DNA of 64,000 bases. Origin: Clostridiales bacterium. Its GTDB lineage: Bacteria > Bacillota > DSM-16504 > Desulfitibacterales > JAICDB01. Below the pieces are notes generated by a model. It saw nothing but the letters and a program-made list of their open reading frames with translations, did not search any database and was not told the origin of the DNA. This document shows, piece after piece, positions 17,335 to 25,532 of the stretch. Position 1 is the first letter of the stretch, and every line of letters starts with the position of its first letter. A program made the position numbers and the translations under genes. The DNA lies in assembly GCA_020063565.1 (NCBI GenBank), contig JAICDB010000005.1, forward strand, positions 62,001 to 126,000. Direction: 5' to 3'.

Positions 17335-18570
17335 TTAAGCAAATTTTTTCACAATCAATGTTGCGTTATGTCCTCCAAAACCAAGTGAATTGGACAATGC
17401 ATAATTAACATTAGCTTCCCTTGCTTCATTGGGGACATAGTCCAAATCACATTCAGGATCTCTTTCTTCATAGTTAATGGTAGGAGTTATAATGCCTTTA
17501 TTAATGGTCAAGATACTGGTTATAAGTTCAACAGCGCCAGCAGCTCCTAAAAGATGCCCTATCATTGATTTTGTAGAGCTAATAGCAACCTTTTTAGCAT
17601 TGTCACCAAATACTTTTTTAATTGCTGCTGTTTCAAACTTATCATTTAATGGAGTTGAAGTTCCATGGGCATTAATATAATCAATATCACTGGGATTTAG
17701 ACCGGCATCTTTAAGGGCATTAGACATGGCTCTAGCTCCGCCTTCTCCTTCTGGGGCAGGAGCAGTAATATGGTAAGCATCAGCAGTAGCGCCATAACCT
17801 ACAATTTCAGCATATATGCTTGCTCCACGTTTTTTAGCATGCTCCAAAGTTTCTAAAATTAGTATACCAGAACCTTCTCCCATGACAAAACCATCTCTAT
17901 TTTTATCAAAAGGCCTGCTTGCTTTTTGAGGTTCATCATTGTGTGTTGATAATGCTTTCATTGAGCAGAAACCACTGAAAGACATTGGAGTTATTGCAGC
18001 CTCTGTTCCACCGGTAATGACAACGTCTGCATCTCCCCTTTGCAGCAGCTTAAATGCTTCACCTATGGCATTAGTTCCAGATGCACATGCAGTAATCACC
18101 GTATAATTAGGCCCTTTAGCTCCTAAATTTATTGATATATGACCAGCAGCCATATTAGCAATCATCATAGGTACAAAAAATGGGCTCACCCTGCCTGGGC
18201 CTTTATCCTGTAATACTTTATGCTGCTTTTCAAAGGTATCTATACCCCCGATACCGGTTCCTAAAACAACCCCAACTCTATCTGAATTTAATTTTTCCAT
18301 TTCCAAACCGGCATCTTGACTTGCCATCTTTGCTGCTGCCACAGCAAACTGTGTAAAGCGGTCCATTCTTTTTGCTTCCTTGCGATCAATATAATCTTTT
18401 GCATCAAAATCCTTCACTTCTGCCGCTATTCTAGTAGACAGCTCTGAAGCATCAAAATGTGTTATGGGACCAACACCCGATTTACCTTCAACTAGTGATT
18501 GCCAGAAATTTTCTAAGCCAATACCTACCGGGCTAATTACTCCCATACCTGTTACTACAACTCTATTCAT
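17335..18570 (-). CDS. fabF: 3-oxoacyl-[ACP] synthase II
   Basis: FabF is the elongating beta-ketoacyl-ACP synthase of type II fatty acid synthesis. The protein (411 residues from ATG 18570) has the active-site Cys in [11 protein letters not shown] and the two catalytic His in HGTSTPLND and [11 protein letters not shown], plus the C-terminal [26 protein letters not shown] before ATG 18570 sets the start. An in-frame upstream codon would add 12 non-homologous residues. It is the last fab gene before rnc and is separated from acpP by a hairpin. Confidence 0.97.
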   Translation of the reverse strand: MNRVVVTGMGVISPVGIGLENFWQSLVEGKSGVGPITHFDASELSTRIAAEVKDFDAKDYIDRKEAKRMDRFTQFAVAAAKMASQDAGLEMEKLNSDRVGVVLGTGIGGIDTFEKQHKVLQDKGPGRVSPFFVPMMIANMAAGHISINLGAKGPNYTVITACASGTNAIGEAFKLLQRGDADVVITGGTEAAITPMSFSGFCSMKALSTHNDEPQKASRPFDKNRDGFVMGEGSGILILETLEHAKKRGASIYAEIVGYGATADAYHITAPAPEGEGGARAMSNALKDAGLNPSDIDYINAHGTSTPLNDKFETAAIKKVFGDNAKKVAISSTKSMIGHLLGAAGAVELITSILTINKGIITPTINYEERDPECDLDYVPNEAREANVNYALSNSLGFGGHNATLIVKKFA

Positions 18571-18663
18571 GGTGTTCCCTCCAATCGGACTTGTGATGCG
18601 GAACAATTTATAATAAAGCCCATCTTGAAATAATAGGCCTTTATTACTCTAAATTATTTTAGA

Positions 18664-18690
18664 AAATCCCGTAGAAAAGTCTACGGGACT
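18664..18690 (-). terminator. Hairpin between acpP and fabF (possible attenuator)
   Basis: CCCGTAGA-AAAG-TCTACGGG is a perfect 8 bp stem (18668-18687). In the minus direction it is followed by ATTTTCT. It could reduce read-through from acpP into fabF-rnc, giving more acpP than fabF transcript. Confidence 0.6.
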
Positions 18691-18713
18691 TTCATTAAGA
18701 AATTATAACAAAT

Positions 18714-18944
18714 TTAGCTTGTTTTTTCTTCAATATATTTCACTGCTTCTCCCACTGAAGTAAGCTTTTCAGCATCCTCATCAGGAATTTCTATACCAAA
18801 CTCTTCCTCTAAAGCCATAATAAGTTCAACTATATCAAGGGAATCAGCATCCAAATCTTCAAAAGAAGTCTCCATAGTAACTTCTTCCTCATCAACATCC
18901 AACTGATCAACAACAATATCCTTTATTTTATCAAATACTGCCAT
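18714..18944 (-). CDS. acpP: Acyl carrier protein
   Basis: ACP carries growing acyl chains on a phosphopantetheine arm. The 76-residue acidic protein has the attachment Ser in [21 protein letters not shown] 18944 follows GGAAGGGGGTGAAAAA, and six codons further upstream are in frame but contain that ribosome-binding site. It is placed between fabG and fabF, as expected. Confidence 0.98.
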   Translation of the reverse strand: MAVFDKIKDIVVDQLDVDEEEVTMETSFEDLDADSLDIVELIMALEEEFGIEIPDEDAEKLTSVGEAVKYIEEKTS

Positions 18945-18974
18945 TTTTTCACCCCCTTCCAAGAGAACAGTTCA

Positions 18975-19718
18975 TTACATGGTCATACCGCCATCTACAG
19001 TAATTACTTGCCCTGTAATATAGTCAGAAGATGGAGAAGTTAAAAATTGAACCACATTAGCTACATCTTCAGGACTACCTAGTCTACCAACAGGTATGCT
19101 TGAAAGCAAGTTTTCTTTTACTTTTTCACTTAAACCTTCAGTCATATCGGTTTGTATGTAACCAGGAGCTACACAGTTCACTAAAATATTTCTATTTGCA
19201 ACTTCTTTAGCAAGAGATTTTGAAAAGCCAATAATCCCTGCTTTAGATGCTGCATAGTTAGTCTGTCCAGCATTACCGGTAATACCGACTACGGAAGTGA
19301 TATTGATTATTCTGCCTTTCTTAAGTTTTAGCATTTTTTTAATGGCTACTTTAGAACAATTGAATACACCTTTTAAATTTATTTCCATAACTTTATCCCA
19401 TTGTTCTTCTTTCATTCGCATTAGGAGTGTGTCTGATGTTACCCCGGCATTATTAACTAATATTTCCACAGGACCCAGTTGTTCTTCAATTTTCTGATAC
19501 ATATTTTCTACTTCATCTAATTTGCTAACATTTGCTTTAAAACACAGTGCTTTTCCGCCGTTAGCAATTATCTCATTCTTCACTTCCAAAGCGCTTTTTT
19601 CACTGGAAGTATAATTAATTGCAACTGCAGCGCCAGCGCCAGCAAGTTTTAATGCACACGCCCTGCCGATTCCACGGGATGCTCCTGTTACCAGTGCAAC
19701 TTTACCATTAAGAGACAT
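18975..19718 (-). CDS. fabG: 3-oxoacyl-[ACP] reductase
   Basis: FabG is the NADPH-dependent ketoacyl reductase of fatty acid elongation. The 247-residue short-chain dehydrogenase has the cofactor motif TGASRGIGRACA near residues 11-22, NNAGVTSD, the catalytic Ser in NITSVVG, the YAASKAG Tyr/Lys motif and the C-terminal YITGQVITVDGGMTM. The start codon overlaps the fabD stop codon by one base (TAATG), so translation is coupled. Confidence 0.97.
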   Translation of the reverse strand: MSLNGKVALVTGASRGIGRACALKLAGAGAAVAINYTSSEKSALEVKNEIIANGGKALCFKANVSKLDEVENMYQKIEEQLGPVEILVNNAGVTSDTLLMRMKEEQWDKVMEINLKGVFNCSKVAIKKMLKLKKGRIINITSVVGITGNAGQTNYAASKAGIIGFSKSLAKEVANRNILVNCVAPGYIQTDMTEGLSEKVKENLLSSIPVGRLGSPEDVANVVQFLTSPSSDYITGQVITVDGGMTM

Positions 19719-20659
19719 TACTTTTGTTCCCCCATTTTTTCGATTAATTTATGTAAACTCTTTACATCTTCAACATTGGATATATTTAACTTTCTATTTA
19801 TCTTTTTTATAAGCCCACTTAAAACTTTGCCTGGACCTACTTCTACAAAGTTTTCAACTCCATTATCTAAAAGAGTTCGAATAGACTTATCCCAGAGGAC
19901 AGAATTGTTTACTTGCTTTTTTAACCCTTCTTTCAATCCCTGTGCTGTAGTTATCATTTCACCTGAATAATTAGCAACAACAGGAATTTTAGGTTCTTTA
20001 AAACTTATTTTATCAAGTTCATCAGCCAATTTTTCAGCAGCAGGAATCATTAAACTTGAATGAAAAGGCCCGGAAACTTTAAGAAGTACAGCTTTCTTAG
20101 CTCCTCTTTCAGGCGCCAATTGGACAGCTTTTTCTACAGCTGGTGTTTCTCCAGCTATTACTACCTGGCCGGGACAGTTTAAATTTGCAAGTTCAACAAC
20201 ACCGTTTTCAGAAGCATCATCACAGAGCTTTTTTACATCTTCAAAATCCATACCCAGTATGGCTGCCATAGTTCCCTTGCCATCAGGAACCGCTTCTTCC
20301 ATATACTGACCTCTTTTAGATACTAACCTGACCGCATCTTCAAATTGAAGAGCCCCTGCAGCTACTATGGCAGTATATTCTCCAAGACTATGCCCGGCAA
20401 CTACCTCCGGAGATAGTCCCTTTTCTTCCAACACTTTATAACATGCATAACTGGTAGTTAAAATTGCAGGTTGGGTATAGACTGTTTGCTTTAGCTTTTC
20501 TTCAGGTCCTTGAAAACAAATATCAGAGATTTTATATCCTAATGCCTCATCGGCAGCTTTAAAAACATCTGCGGCAACCGAATATTCTTTTGCAAGTTCT
20601 TCTCCCATTCCAACATACTGTGAACCTTGGCCTGGAAAAACAAATGCCGTTTTCAACAT
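19718..20659 (-). CDS. fabD: Malonyl-CoA:ACP transacylase
   Basis: FabD loads malonate from CoA onto ACP. The 313-residue protein has an N-terminal FVFPGQGSQYVGMG, the nucleophile in VVAGHSLGEYTA and the substrate Arg region VRLVSKRGQYME, with the later catalytic His in VSGPFHSSLM. AGGAGGGAGACTCC precedes the ATG. The substrate malonyl-CoA is also the ligand of FapR, encoded at the head of this operon. Confidence 0.97.
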   Translation of the reverse strand: MLKTAFVFPGQGSQYVGMGEELAKEYSVAADVFKAADEALGYKISDICFQGPEEKLKQTVYTQPAILTTSYACYKVLEEKGLSPEVVAGHSLGEYTAIVAAGALQFEDAVRLVSKRGQYMEEAVPDGKGTMAAILGMDFEDVKKLCDDASENGVVELANLNCPGQVVIAGETPAVEKAVQLAPERGAKKAVLLKVSGPFHSSLMIPAAEKLADELDKISFKEPKIPVVANYSGEMITTAQGLKEGLKKQVNNSVLWDKSIRTLLDNGVENFVEVGPGKVLSGLIKKINRKLNISNVEDVKSLHKLIEKMGEQK

Positions 20660-20674
20660 AGCGGAGTCTCCCTC

Positions 20675-21610
20675 CTACTTAAAGGAATTTAGTCTGGAAA
20701 TGACTTCTTCGGCTTCTTGCATCATTTCTTCAATGATATCTTTAGCGGGTTTAATTTCGGTAATCATAGCAGCAACCTGTCCAGCCATAACTGAACCATT
20801 GTCAATATCTCCTTCTTTAACAGCGCGCCTTAAAGCCCCTTCACCAAGTTTTTCCATTTCCTCAAATGAAGCATTATTCCGGGCAAGCTTTTCATATTGC
20901 TTGGTAAGCTTGTTCTTTAGGGACCTTACCTTATGCCCCTTTGGTCCGCTTACCACTGCATCCCTTTCCTTTGCCCTTAAGATAGCTTTTTTATATTCAG
21001 GACTACACTGGCATTCATCACAGGCTATAAATCGTGTTCCCACTTGAACGCCAACAGCTCCTAAACTTAAAGCAGCAGCAACTCCTCTGCCGTCACAAAT
21101 ACCGCCAGCAGCAATTACCGGTATATCGACTGCATCTACAATTTGGGGAACCAGAACCATTGTAGTTAATTCACCAACATGGCCCCCACATTCCGTACCT
21201 TCGGCTATCAAACCGTCTACTCCCTGTCTTTCAAGTCTTTTTGCCAGAGCAACTGATGCCACAACAGGGAAAACCAGGCAACCATTTTCTTTCAAAAGCG
21301 GAAGATGCTTGCCAGGATTACCAGCTCCAGTAGTAACAACTGGAACTTTTTCCTCAGCCACAACCTGTATAACTTCGTCAACAAATGGTGACATATAATA
21401 AACATTTACTCCAAAGGGGTTAGAAGTTAAACTTTTAACTTTTTTTATTTCTTCTCTAACTACATCAGCCGGAGCATTTCCTGCTCCAATTATTCCAAGG
21501 CCTCCTGCTTTTGATACTGCAGCAGCCAGTTCTCCAGTTGCTACCCATGCCATTCCACCCTGAAAGATGGGATATTTTATTCCAACCAGATCATTTACAG
21601 GTGTACGCAA
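20675..21610 (-). CDS. fabK: Enoyl-[ACP] reductase II (FMN-dependent)
   Basis: FabK is the flavoprotein enoyl-ACP reductase that replaces FabI in many Clostridia and streptococci. The protein of about 311 residues matches the nitronate monooxygenase/FabK TIM-barrel fold: GIKYPIFQGGMAWVATGELAAAVSKAGGLGIIGAGN at the start, VDGLIAEGTECGGHVGE, PVIAAGGICDGRGVAAALSLGAVGVQVGTRF. TTG at 21610 is preferred because GGGGGTGG lies just upstream. A GTG at 21619 is also in frame but has no spaced ribosome-binding site. It sits inside the fab operon, which favours FabK over a nitronate monooxygenase. Confidence 0.92.
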   Translation of the reverse strand: MRTPVNDLVGIKYPIFQGGMAWVATGELAAAVSKAGGLGIIGAGNAPADVVREEIKKVKSLTSNPFGVNVYYMSPFVDEVIQVVAEEKVPVVTTGAGNPGKHLPLLKENGCLVFPVVASVALAKRLERQGVDGLIAEGTECGGHVGELTTMVLVPQIVDAVDIPVIAAGGICDGRGVAAALSLGAVGVQVGTRFIACDECQCSPEYKKAILRAKERDAVVSGPKGHKVRSLKNKLTKQYEKLARNNASFEEMEKLGEGALRRAVKEGDIDNGSVMAGQVAAMITEIKPAKDIIEEMMQEAEEVISRLNSFK

Positions 21611-21632
21611 AATCCCCACCCCCTCATAGACT

Positions 21633-22625
21633 TTAGAGCCATTTTACCACAGAGGCTCCCCATGTCAAACCGGCACCAAAACCAACCATCACTATTATAT
21701 CTCCAGAAGAAATTTTATTATCTTGCAGTGCTTCATATAGTGCAACCGGAATTGATGCACTGGACATATTACCATATTTATTAAGGTTAACCACAACCTT
21801 TTCTTCTGGTAACTTTAATCTTTTTATAGCAGACTGGATAATTCGGCTGTTCGCCTGGTGAGGAACAAGGAAGTCTATATCTTCTTTGCCCATACCGCAT
21901 TTTTCAAGCGCTGTTAAAGAGGCCTCTCCCATTACTTTTACGGCAAATTTAAATACATCATTACCATTCATATGAATTGAATGTAACTTTTGTTCTACAG
22001 TATCAAGACTTGCCGGCATCCTCGAGCCTCCTGCCGGTTGCTTAAGGAGTACCGATCCGCTGCCATCAGAGCCTAAATATGTGGATAGAATACCGGCATC
22101 TCCTGCTACTTCTTTTAATACCACTGCACCTGCACCGTCTCCAAATAATACACAGGTATTTCTATCTTCCCAGTTTACAATTTTAGACAATGTTTCTGCT
22201 CCAATTACAAGTGCATTTTGATAAGTGCCATTTTCAATAAACTGGGCCGCAACAGAAATACCGTAAATGAAGCCGGTACAGCCTGCTGATAGGTCAAAAC
22301 AGGCAGCTTTTCTCGCGCCCAATTTATCCTGAACTATACAAGCCGTAGAAGGAAACAGCATATCCGGAGTAATAGTTGCAACAACTATTAAATCTATTTC
22401 TTCAACTTCTAAATTAGCCTTTTGAAGTGCCTCCTCTGCCGCTTTAACAGCCATATCAGAAGTAGCTGTCTCTTCATCTGCTATTCTTCTTTCCTTTATT
22501 CCGGTTCTAGTAGTTATCCATTCATCACTGGTATCTACCATTTTTTCTAAATCCTTGTTTGTTAAAATTCTTGGAGGTACATATGCCCCTACCCCTGTAA
22601 TAGCCGCACACTTTTTTTTCATCAT
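21633..22625 (-). CDS. fabH: 3-oxoacyl-[ACP] synthase III
   Basis: FabH starts fatty acid synthesis by condensing an acyl-CoA with malonyl-ACP. The 330-residue protein has the active-site Cys in DLSAGCTGFIYG, the catalytic His in VPHQANSRII and the Asn in NLNKYGNMSSASIP. Its ATG overlaps the plsX stop codon (CTATGATG), with GGGAGAGATATT upstream, so it is coupled to plsX. Two ATGs are adjacent and either could be used. Confidence 0.97.
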   Translation of the reverse strand: MMKKKCAAITGVGAYVPPRILTNKDLEKMVDTSDEWITTRTGIKERRIADEETATSDMAVKAAEEALQKANLEVEEIDLIVVATITPDMLFPSTACIVQDKLGARKAACFDLSAGCTGFIYGISVAAQFIENGTYQNALVIGAETLSKIVNWEDRNTCVLFGDGAGAVVLKEVAGDAGILSTYLGSDGSGSVLLKQPAGGSRMPASLDTVEQKLHSIHMNGNDVFKFAVKVMGEASLTALEKCGMGKEDIDFLVPHQANSRIIQSAIKRLKLPEEKVVVNLNKYGNMSSASIPVALYEALQDNKISSGDIIVMVGFGAGLTWGASVVKWL

Positions 22626-23632
22626 AGAATATCTCTCCCTTTTTCATGTTCAGTCACAGATTGGATTGTACCTACCAAATCATTTTCTACACACTGGACA
22701 GCTACTTTTATTGCATTTGTGATTGCAAATGCCTTCGAGCTACCGTGACAGATAATGCTAACTCCTTGAATTCCCAGGAGCGGAGCTCCTCCATATTCTT
22801 CATAATCAAGTTCCTTCTTTAACTTTTTAAAGGTCGGTTTTAATGCTATAGCAGCAGTTTTTGTTAGCAAGCTTTTATGCACTTGTTCTTTAATCATAGC
22901 TAGAAAAGAATTAACTAAGCCTTCTCCAAACTTTAAAAGGCAATTACCTACAAACCCATCACAAACAGCTACTTCTATATTTCCCTCCGGCAGTTCCCTG
23001 GGTTCAACATTCCCCACAAAATTAAGGGATGATTCTTTTAAAAGCGGATAAGTAGCTTGTGTTAAAGCATTTCCTTTTTTCTCTTCAGTGCCAATGTTTA
23101 AAAGTCCTATTCTGGGAGTATCATAACCTAAAATTTTTCGAGCATAAATATTTCCCATATATGCAAACTGTACTAAATTTTCAGGTTTACAATTGACATT
23201 AGCACCTACATCTAAAAGAATTTTCGGACCCTGTAAAGTTGGCAAAAGAGCTGCAATAGTAGGCCTTAAAATTGAAGGTATCCTACCCAGGGCCATTAAA
23301 GCAGCCGTCATCTGTGCACCTGTACTGCCAGCAGAAACAACACCATCAGCTTTACCATCTTTAACTAATTTATGCGCTACCAAAATGGAGTTTTCTTTCT
23401 TTCTTCTTACAGCAGTGGCAGGTGATTCACCCATTTCAATTACTTCCGGTGCATGACAAATTGTAAGGTTTTCCGGTATTTTAGTTGTTAGATTTTCCAG
23501 TTCACTTTCAATTTTTTCTTTTCTTCCTACTAAAATTATATCTGCAATATTTTTTTCTACTGCTTCGAGCGCACCTGCTACAATTTCCTTTGGTGCATGG
23601 TCACCGCCCATGGCATCTACTGCTATTTTCAT
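22622..23632 (-). CDS. plsX: Phosphate acyltransferase PlsX
   Basis: PlsX converts acyl-ACP to acyl-phosphate for phospholipid synthesis with PlsY. The 336-residue protein begins MKIAVDAMGGDHAPKEIVAG, followed by VSAGSTGAQM, LDVGANVNCKPENLVQFA and the late GAPLLGIQGVSIICHGSS. GGAGATGGAGGTACATAA precedes the ATG, which directly follows the fapR stop. The fapR-plsX-fab order is the classical Firmicute lipid operon. Confidence 0.98.
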   Translation of the reverse strand: MKIAVDAMGGDHAPKEIVAGALEAVEKNIADIILVGRKEKIESELENLTTKIPENLTICHAPEVIEMGESPATAVRRKKENSILVAHKLVKDGKADGVVSAGSTGAQMTAALMALGRIPSILRPTIAALLPTLQGPKILLDVGANVNCKPENLVQFAYMGNIYARKILGYDTPRIGLLNIGTEEKKGNALTQATYPLLKESSLNFVGNVEPRELPEGNIEVAVCDGFVGNCLLKFGEGLVNSFLAMIKEQVHKSLLTKTAAIALKPTFKKLKKELDYEEYGGAPLLGIQGVSIICHGSSKAFAITNAIKVAVQCVENDLVGTIQSVTEHEKGRDIL

Positions 23633-24205
23633 TTATGTACCTCCATCTCCTGGTGTTTGGACAGTAACTATAAACTGCCCTTTAAAAACCAGTTCACCTT
23701 TTACCTTTGAATAAACTGAAATTAAATATGCATTTTTTCTTTTAACCTTAACTACCGCCTTGGCAATAACTCTATCACCGGCATAAACCGGTTTCTTATA
23801 ACGAACTCGAGCACTTCCTGTAAGAACAACATTTGCATCAATCAGCGCTATTGCAAGGGAATCTGCTTGATCAAAGAGATAATGAGCCTTTGCAACTTTT
23901 GCATTTTCCATTAACATATCTTCTTCTATATCTAGAATGGATATTGCTTCTTTATTTAATTTAATATCTACCAGATCTCCTATAATTTCTGCCCTGGTAA
24001 TAGACTTTACCTTTTCATAGTTTTCCTGTGCTACCCATTTTGTTCTCTCTCTCAGTTCCGGAATACCCAAAGCAAGACGATCCAGTCTTATTGTTTGAAT
24101 GCTTACATTAAAATGTGAAGCCAATTCCTCATCTGTATAAAAAGGATTCTCCTCTAAAAATTGTTTTAGTTCTTTTTGTCTTTTTTCTTTATCTTTTCTC
24201 CCCAT
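23633..24205 (-). CDS. fapR: Fatty acid biosynthesis transcriptional repressor FapR
   Basis: FapR represses fatty-acid and phospholipid genes and is released by malonyl-CoA. The 190-residue protein has an N-terminal DeoR-like HTH (YTDEELASHFNVSIQTIRLDRLALGIPELRERT), a linker helix, and a C-terminal hot-dog domain with LFDQADSLAIALIDANVVLTGSARVRYKKPVYAGD that binds the ligand. ATG 24205 follows TTAGAGGTGTTTTT. An in-frame extension of 11 codons runs into the operator and is rejected. It has its own promoter overlapped by a FapR-type operator, so it is probably autoregulated along with plsX-fabHKDG-acpP-fabF. Confidence 0.95.
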   Translation of the reverse strand: MGRKDKEKRQKELKQFLEENPFYTDEELASHFNVSIQTIRLDRLALGIPELRERTKWVAQENYEKVKSITRAEIIGDLVDIKLNKEAISILDIEEDMLMENAKVAKAHYLFDQADSLAIALIDANVVLTGSARVRYKKPVYAGDRVIAKAVVKVKRKNAYLISVYSKVKGELVFKGQFIVTVQTPGDGGT

Positions 24206-24231
24206 AAAAACACCTCTAATAAAAACAGGTG

Positions 24232-24248
24232 TTAGCACCTGGTATCAA
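24232..24248 (-). promoter_or_regulatory. Probable FapR operator
   Basis: The 17 bp TTAGCACCTGGTATCAA on the plus strand is an imperfect palindrome. It closely resembles the known FapR box (TTAGTACCTGGTACTAA-type, recalled from Bacillus). It lies 5 bp downstream of the -10 of the fapR promoter, covering the expected transcription start. Confidence 0.8.
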
Positions 24249-24253
24249 GGTAA

Positions 24254-24282
24254 ATTATACTTTATAAGGTATATGTTTGCAA
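24254..24282 (-). promoter_or_regulatory. Sigma-A promoter of fapR-plsX-fab operon
   Basis: On the minus strand TTGCAA (282-277), a 17 bp spacer, then perfect TATAAT (259-254). The predicted start near 24247 falls inside the FapR operator. This is one of the best promoter matches in the window. Confidence 0.85.
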
Positions 24283-24369
24283 GTAGTTTCCTATTTTGAG
24301 ATAAAAAAGAACAAAATGCATTTAATTATTCACTTAACTATTATACCCCATTTTTTTACAATATAGATT

Positions 24370-24487
24370 TTTTTGTGCCATCATTTCTGTTGACGCTGTT
24401 CTTATGACTACCAGGCTCCTTGGCAATTACCTGGACAGGACTTTTACCAGTTAGCAAGTTACAACTTCGCGGGGTACGCCTTGACGT
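24370..24487 (-). other. Structured intergenic sequence, possible group II intron 5' remnant
   Basis: The stretch is far less AT-rich than its surroundings and has no open frame. Read on the minus strand it shows GCGAAGTTGTAACTTGC (hairpin), CTGGTAAAAGTCCTGTCCAG (a GGTGAAAGTCC-like motif seen in domain I of bacterial group II introns) and CCAGGTAATTGCCAAGGAG ending in CCTGG (hairpin). No reverse transcriptase, domain V or intron 3' end is present. A decayed fragment or an unrelated structured RNA are both possible. Confidence 0.35.
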
Positions 24488-24493
24488 AAAAAT

Positions 24494-24531
24494 AAAAAAG
24501 GTAGACATCAACCGCCATGTCTACCTTTTAT
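24494..24531 (-). terminator. Strong bidirectional terminator between CotF-like gene and fapR
   Basis: AAAAGGTAGACAT and ATGTCTACCTTTT form a 13 bp perfect stem with an 8-nt loop. In the minus direction it is followed by TTATTTTTA after the U-rich stem end, and in the plus direction by ATTTTATT. It isolates the fapR operon from the genes upstream. Confidence 0.85.
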
Positions 24532-24602
24532 TTTATTGTTACCGAAAACATATTTTCTACCTATTTAGGATATTGTAATAAAATTTAATATTAAACCTAA
24601 AA

Positions 24603-24890
24603 CTAATAATCAAAAAAACAATACATAATTGATGATTGTACATAATCTAAATTATCATCTTTTTGATTATAATCTATTATTTCGGATAAATCTAAAAGTT
24701 CCCCATTCAAGATTTGATGAATTGTTTCAATGTTCTCTTGTACTTGTAAAGCATATTTATTAAATAATCGCTTAAGCTGCTGATTATTTGTTTGGTTTGC
24801 ATAATCCATATACTTTTGAAGACAAATTTCCTTAAGCTCTTTTTGTTTTTCTAATAACATTCTTTCTTGTTCCGTTAATTTAATGGCCAT
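24603..24890 (-). CDS. CotF-like small spore coat/ferritin-like protein
   Basis: The 95-residue protein from ATG 24890 (GGGGGTGTTTCC upstream) has a first half resembling the Coat F domain: LTEQERMLLEKQKELKEICLQKYMDYANQTNNQQLKRLF followed by VQENIETIHQILNGE, a two-helix segment of the ferritin-like fold. Typical Coat F proteins carry similar helices. The last 25 residues (DNLDYVQSSIMYCFFDY) are not obviously conserved, so the C-terminus may be shortened. It lies between rpmF and fapR and is followed by a strong terminator. A role in the spore coat is inferred only from resemblance and from the spore-forming context. Confidence 0.55.
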   Translation of the reverse strand: MAIKLTEQERMLLEKQKELKEICLQKYMDYANQTNNQQLKRLFNKYALQVQENIETIHQILNGELLDLSEIIDYNQKDDNLDYVQSSIMYCFFDY

Positions 24891-25235
24891 GGAAACACCC
24901 CCCATTTTAAATTTAGTGAACACAATTTATTAAATTCTCAAACTTATCTTTTTAAAATAATAACCCTATTCGTTAGATAAAGTCTTTTATAACATTCTTT
25001 TAATTATATTATATCTAAATTTTCAGAAAAGTATAATATGCTATAATTATAATTCTTATAAATTATTTTAAAATTAATCTTTAAATATAAAATAACCAGA
25101 TAAAAAAAAATTATTCTCAAAATCTTTCTATTAACACATGCCACTGTTATTTCATGTCGTATTTTCTCCAATAGAAGATTTACAATATAAAAATCGGAGA
25201 AAAATCTCCGATTTTTATAACAATGAAAATCCATT
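24891..25235. other. AT-rich intergenic region between rpmF and CotF-like gene
   Basis: Apart from the rpmF terminator near 25189-25216 this 345 bp stretch is extremely AT-rich. It contains several TATAAT-like strings on the minus strand (for example TTATAC, 17 bp, TATAAT), which could be the promoter of the CotF-like gene. No gene is supported. Confidence 0.5.
25187..25218 (-). terminator. Terminator after rpmF
   Basis: Minus-strand AAAATCGGAG-ATTTTT-CTCCGATTTT followed by TATATT. The stem is about 10 bp and perfect. It lies 18 bp past the rpmF stop codon. Confidence 0.85.
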
Positions 25236-25418
25236 TTATTCTGCCATATTTACAACCTCTTTATCTTTATAATAACCACACTCAGGACAAATCCTATGAG
25301 GTAGTTTAGGTTCATGACACTGTGGACATTCAACAAAAGTAGGTTTGGTTATTCTTTTCCAATTAGCACGCCTTTTATTTTTACGGGCTTTTGATGTTCT
25401 TCTCTTAGGTACAGCCAT
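25236..25418 (-). CDS. rpmF: 50S ribosomal protein L32
   Basis: L32 is a small zinc-containing large-subunit protein. The 60-residue sequence begins [20 protein letters not shown] and has two CxxC pairs ([27 protein letters not shown]), so it is the zinc-binding form. GGAGGGTGAGAAA precedes the ATG. It follows the DUF177 gene, as ylbN-rpmF does in Bacillus, but with dispersed repeat copy B between the two. Confidence 0.98.
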   Translation of the reverse strand: MAVPKRRTSKARKNKRRANWKRITKPTFVECPQCHEPKLPHRICPECGYYKDKEVVNMAE

Positions 25419-25453
25419 TTTCTCACCCTCCTTCCATAACTAAAAGATAAAAC

Positions 25454-25532
25454 TTAAGATGATGTCCGAAAAGTCTGCAGAAAATCTATTTCAAAATTCT
25501 TAAGTTGGCGTCCTTTTCGAACACTCATTTTA
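25454..25532. repeat. Dispersed repeat, copy B
   Basis: The left end ATGTCCGAAAAGTCTG (461-476) and right end TCCTTTTCGAACACTCATTT (511-530) match copy A. The interior is 30-odd bp longer than in A. The ends form an imperfect inverted repeat. The right end runs into the TAA stop codon of the DUF177 gene on the minus strand, as copy A does with ftsY. Confidence 0.85.

Noticed and set aside
25004..25234. 76-codon minus-strand open frame downstream of rpmF
   Set aside because: It starts inside the rpmF terminator region, is rich in Ile/Tyr/Asn/Lys as expected from random AT-rich DNA, lacks a ribosome-binding site and resembles no family.
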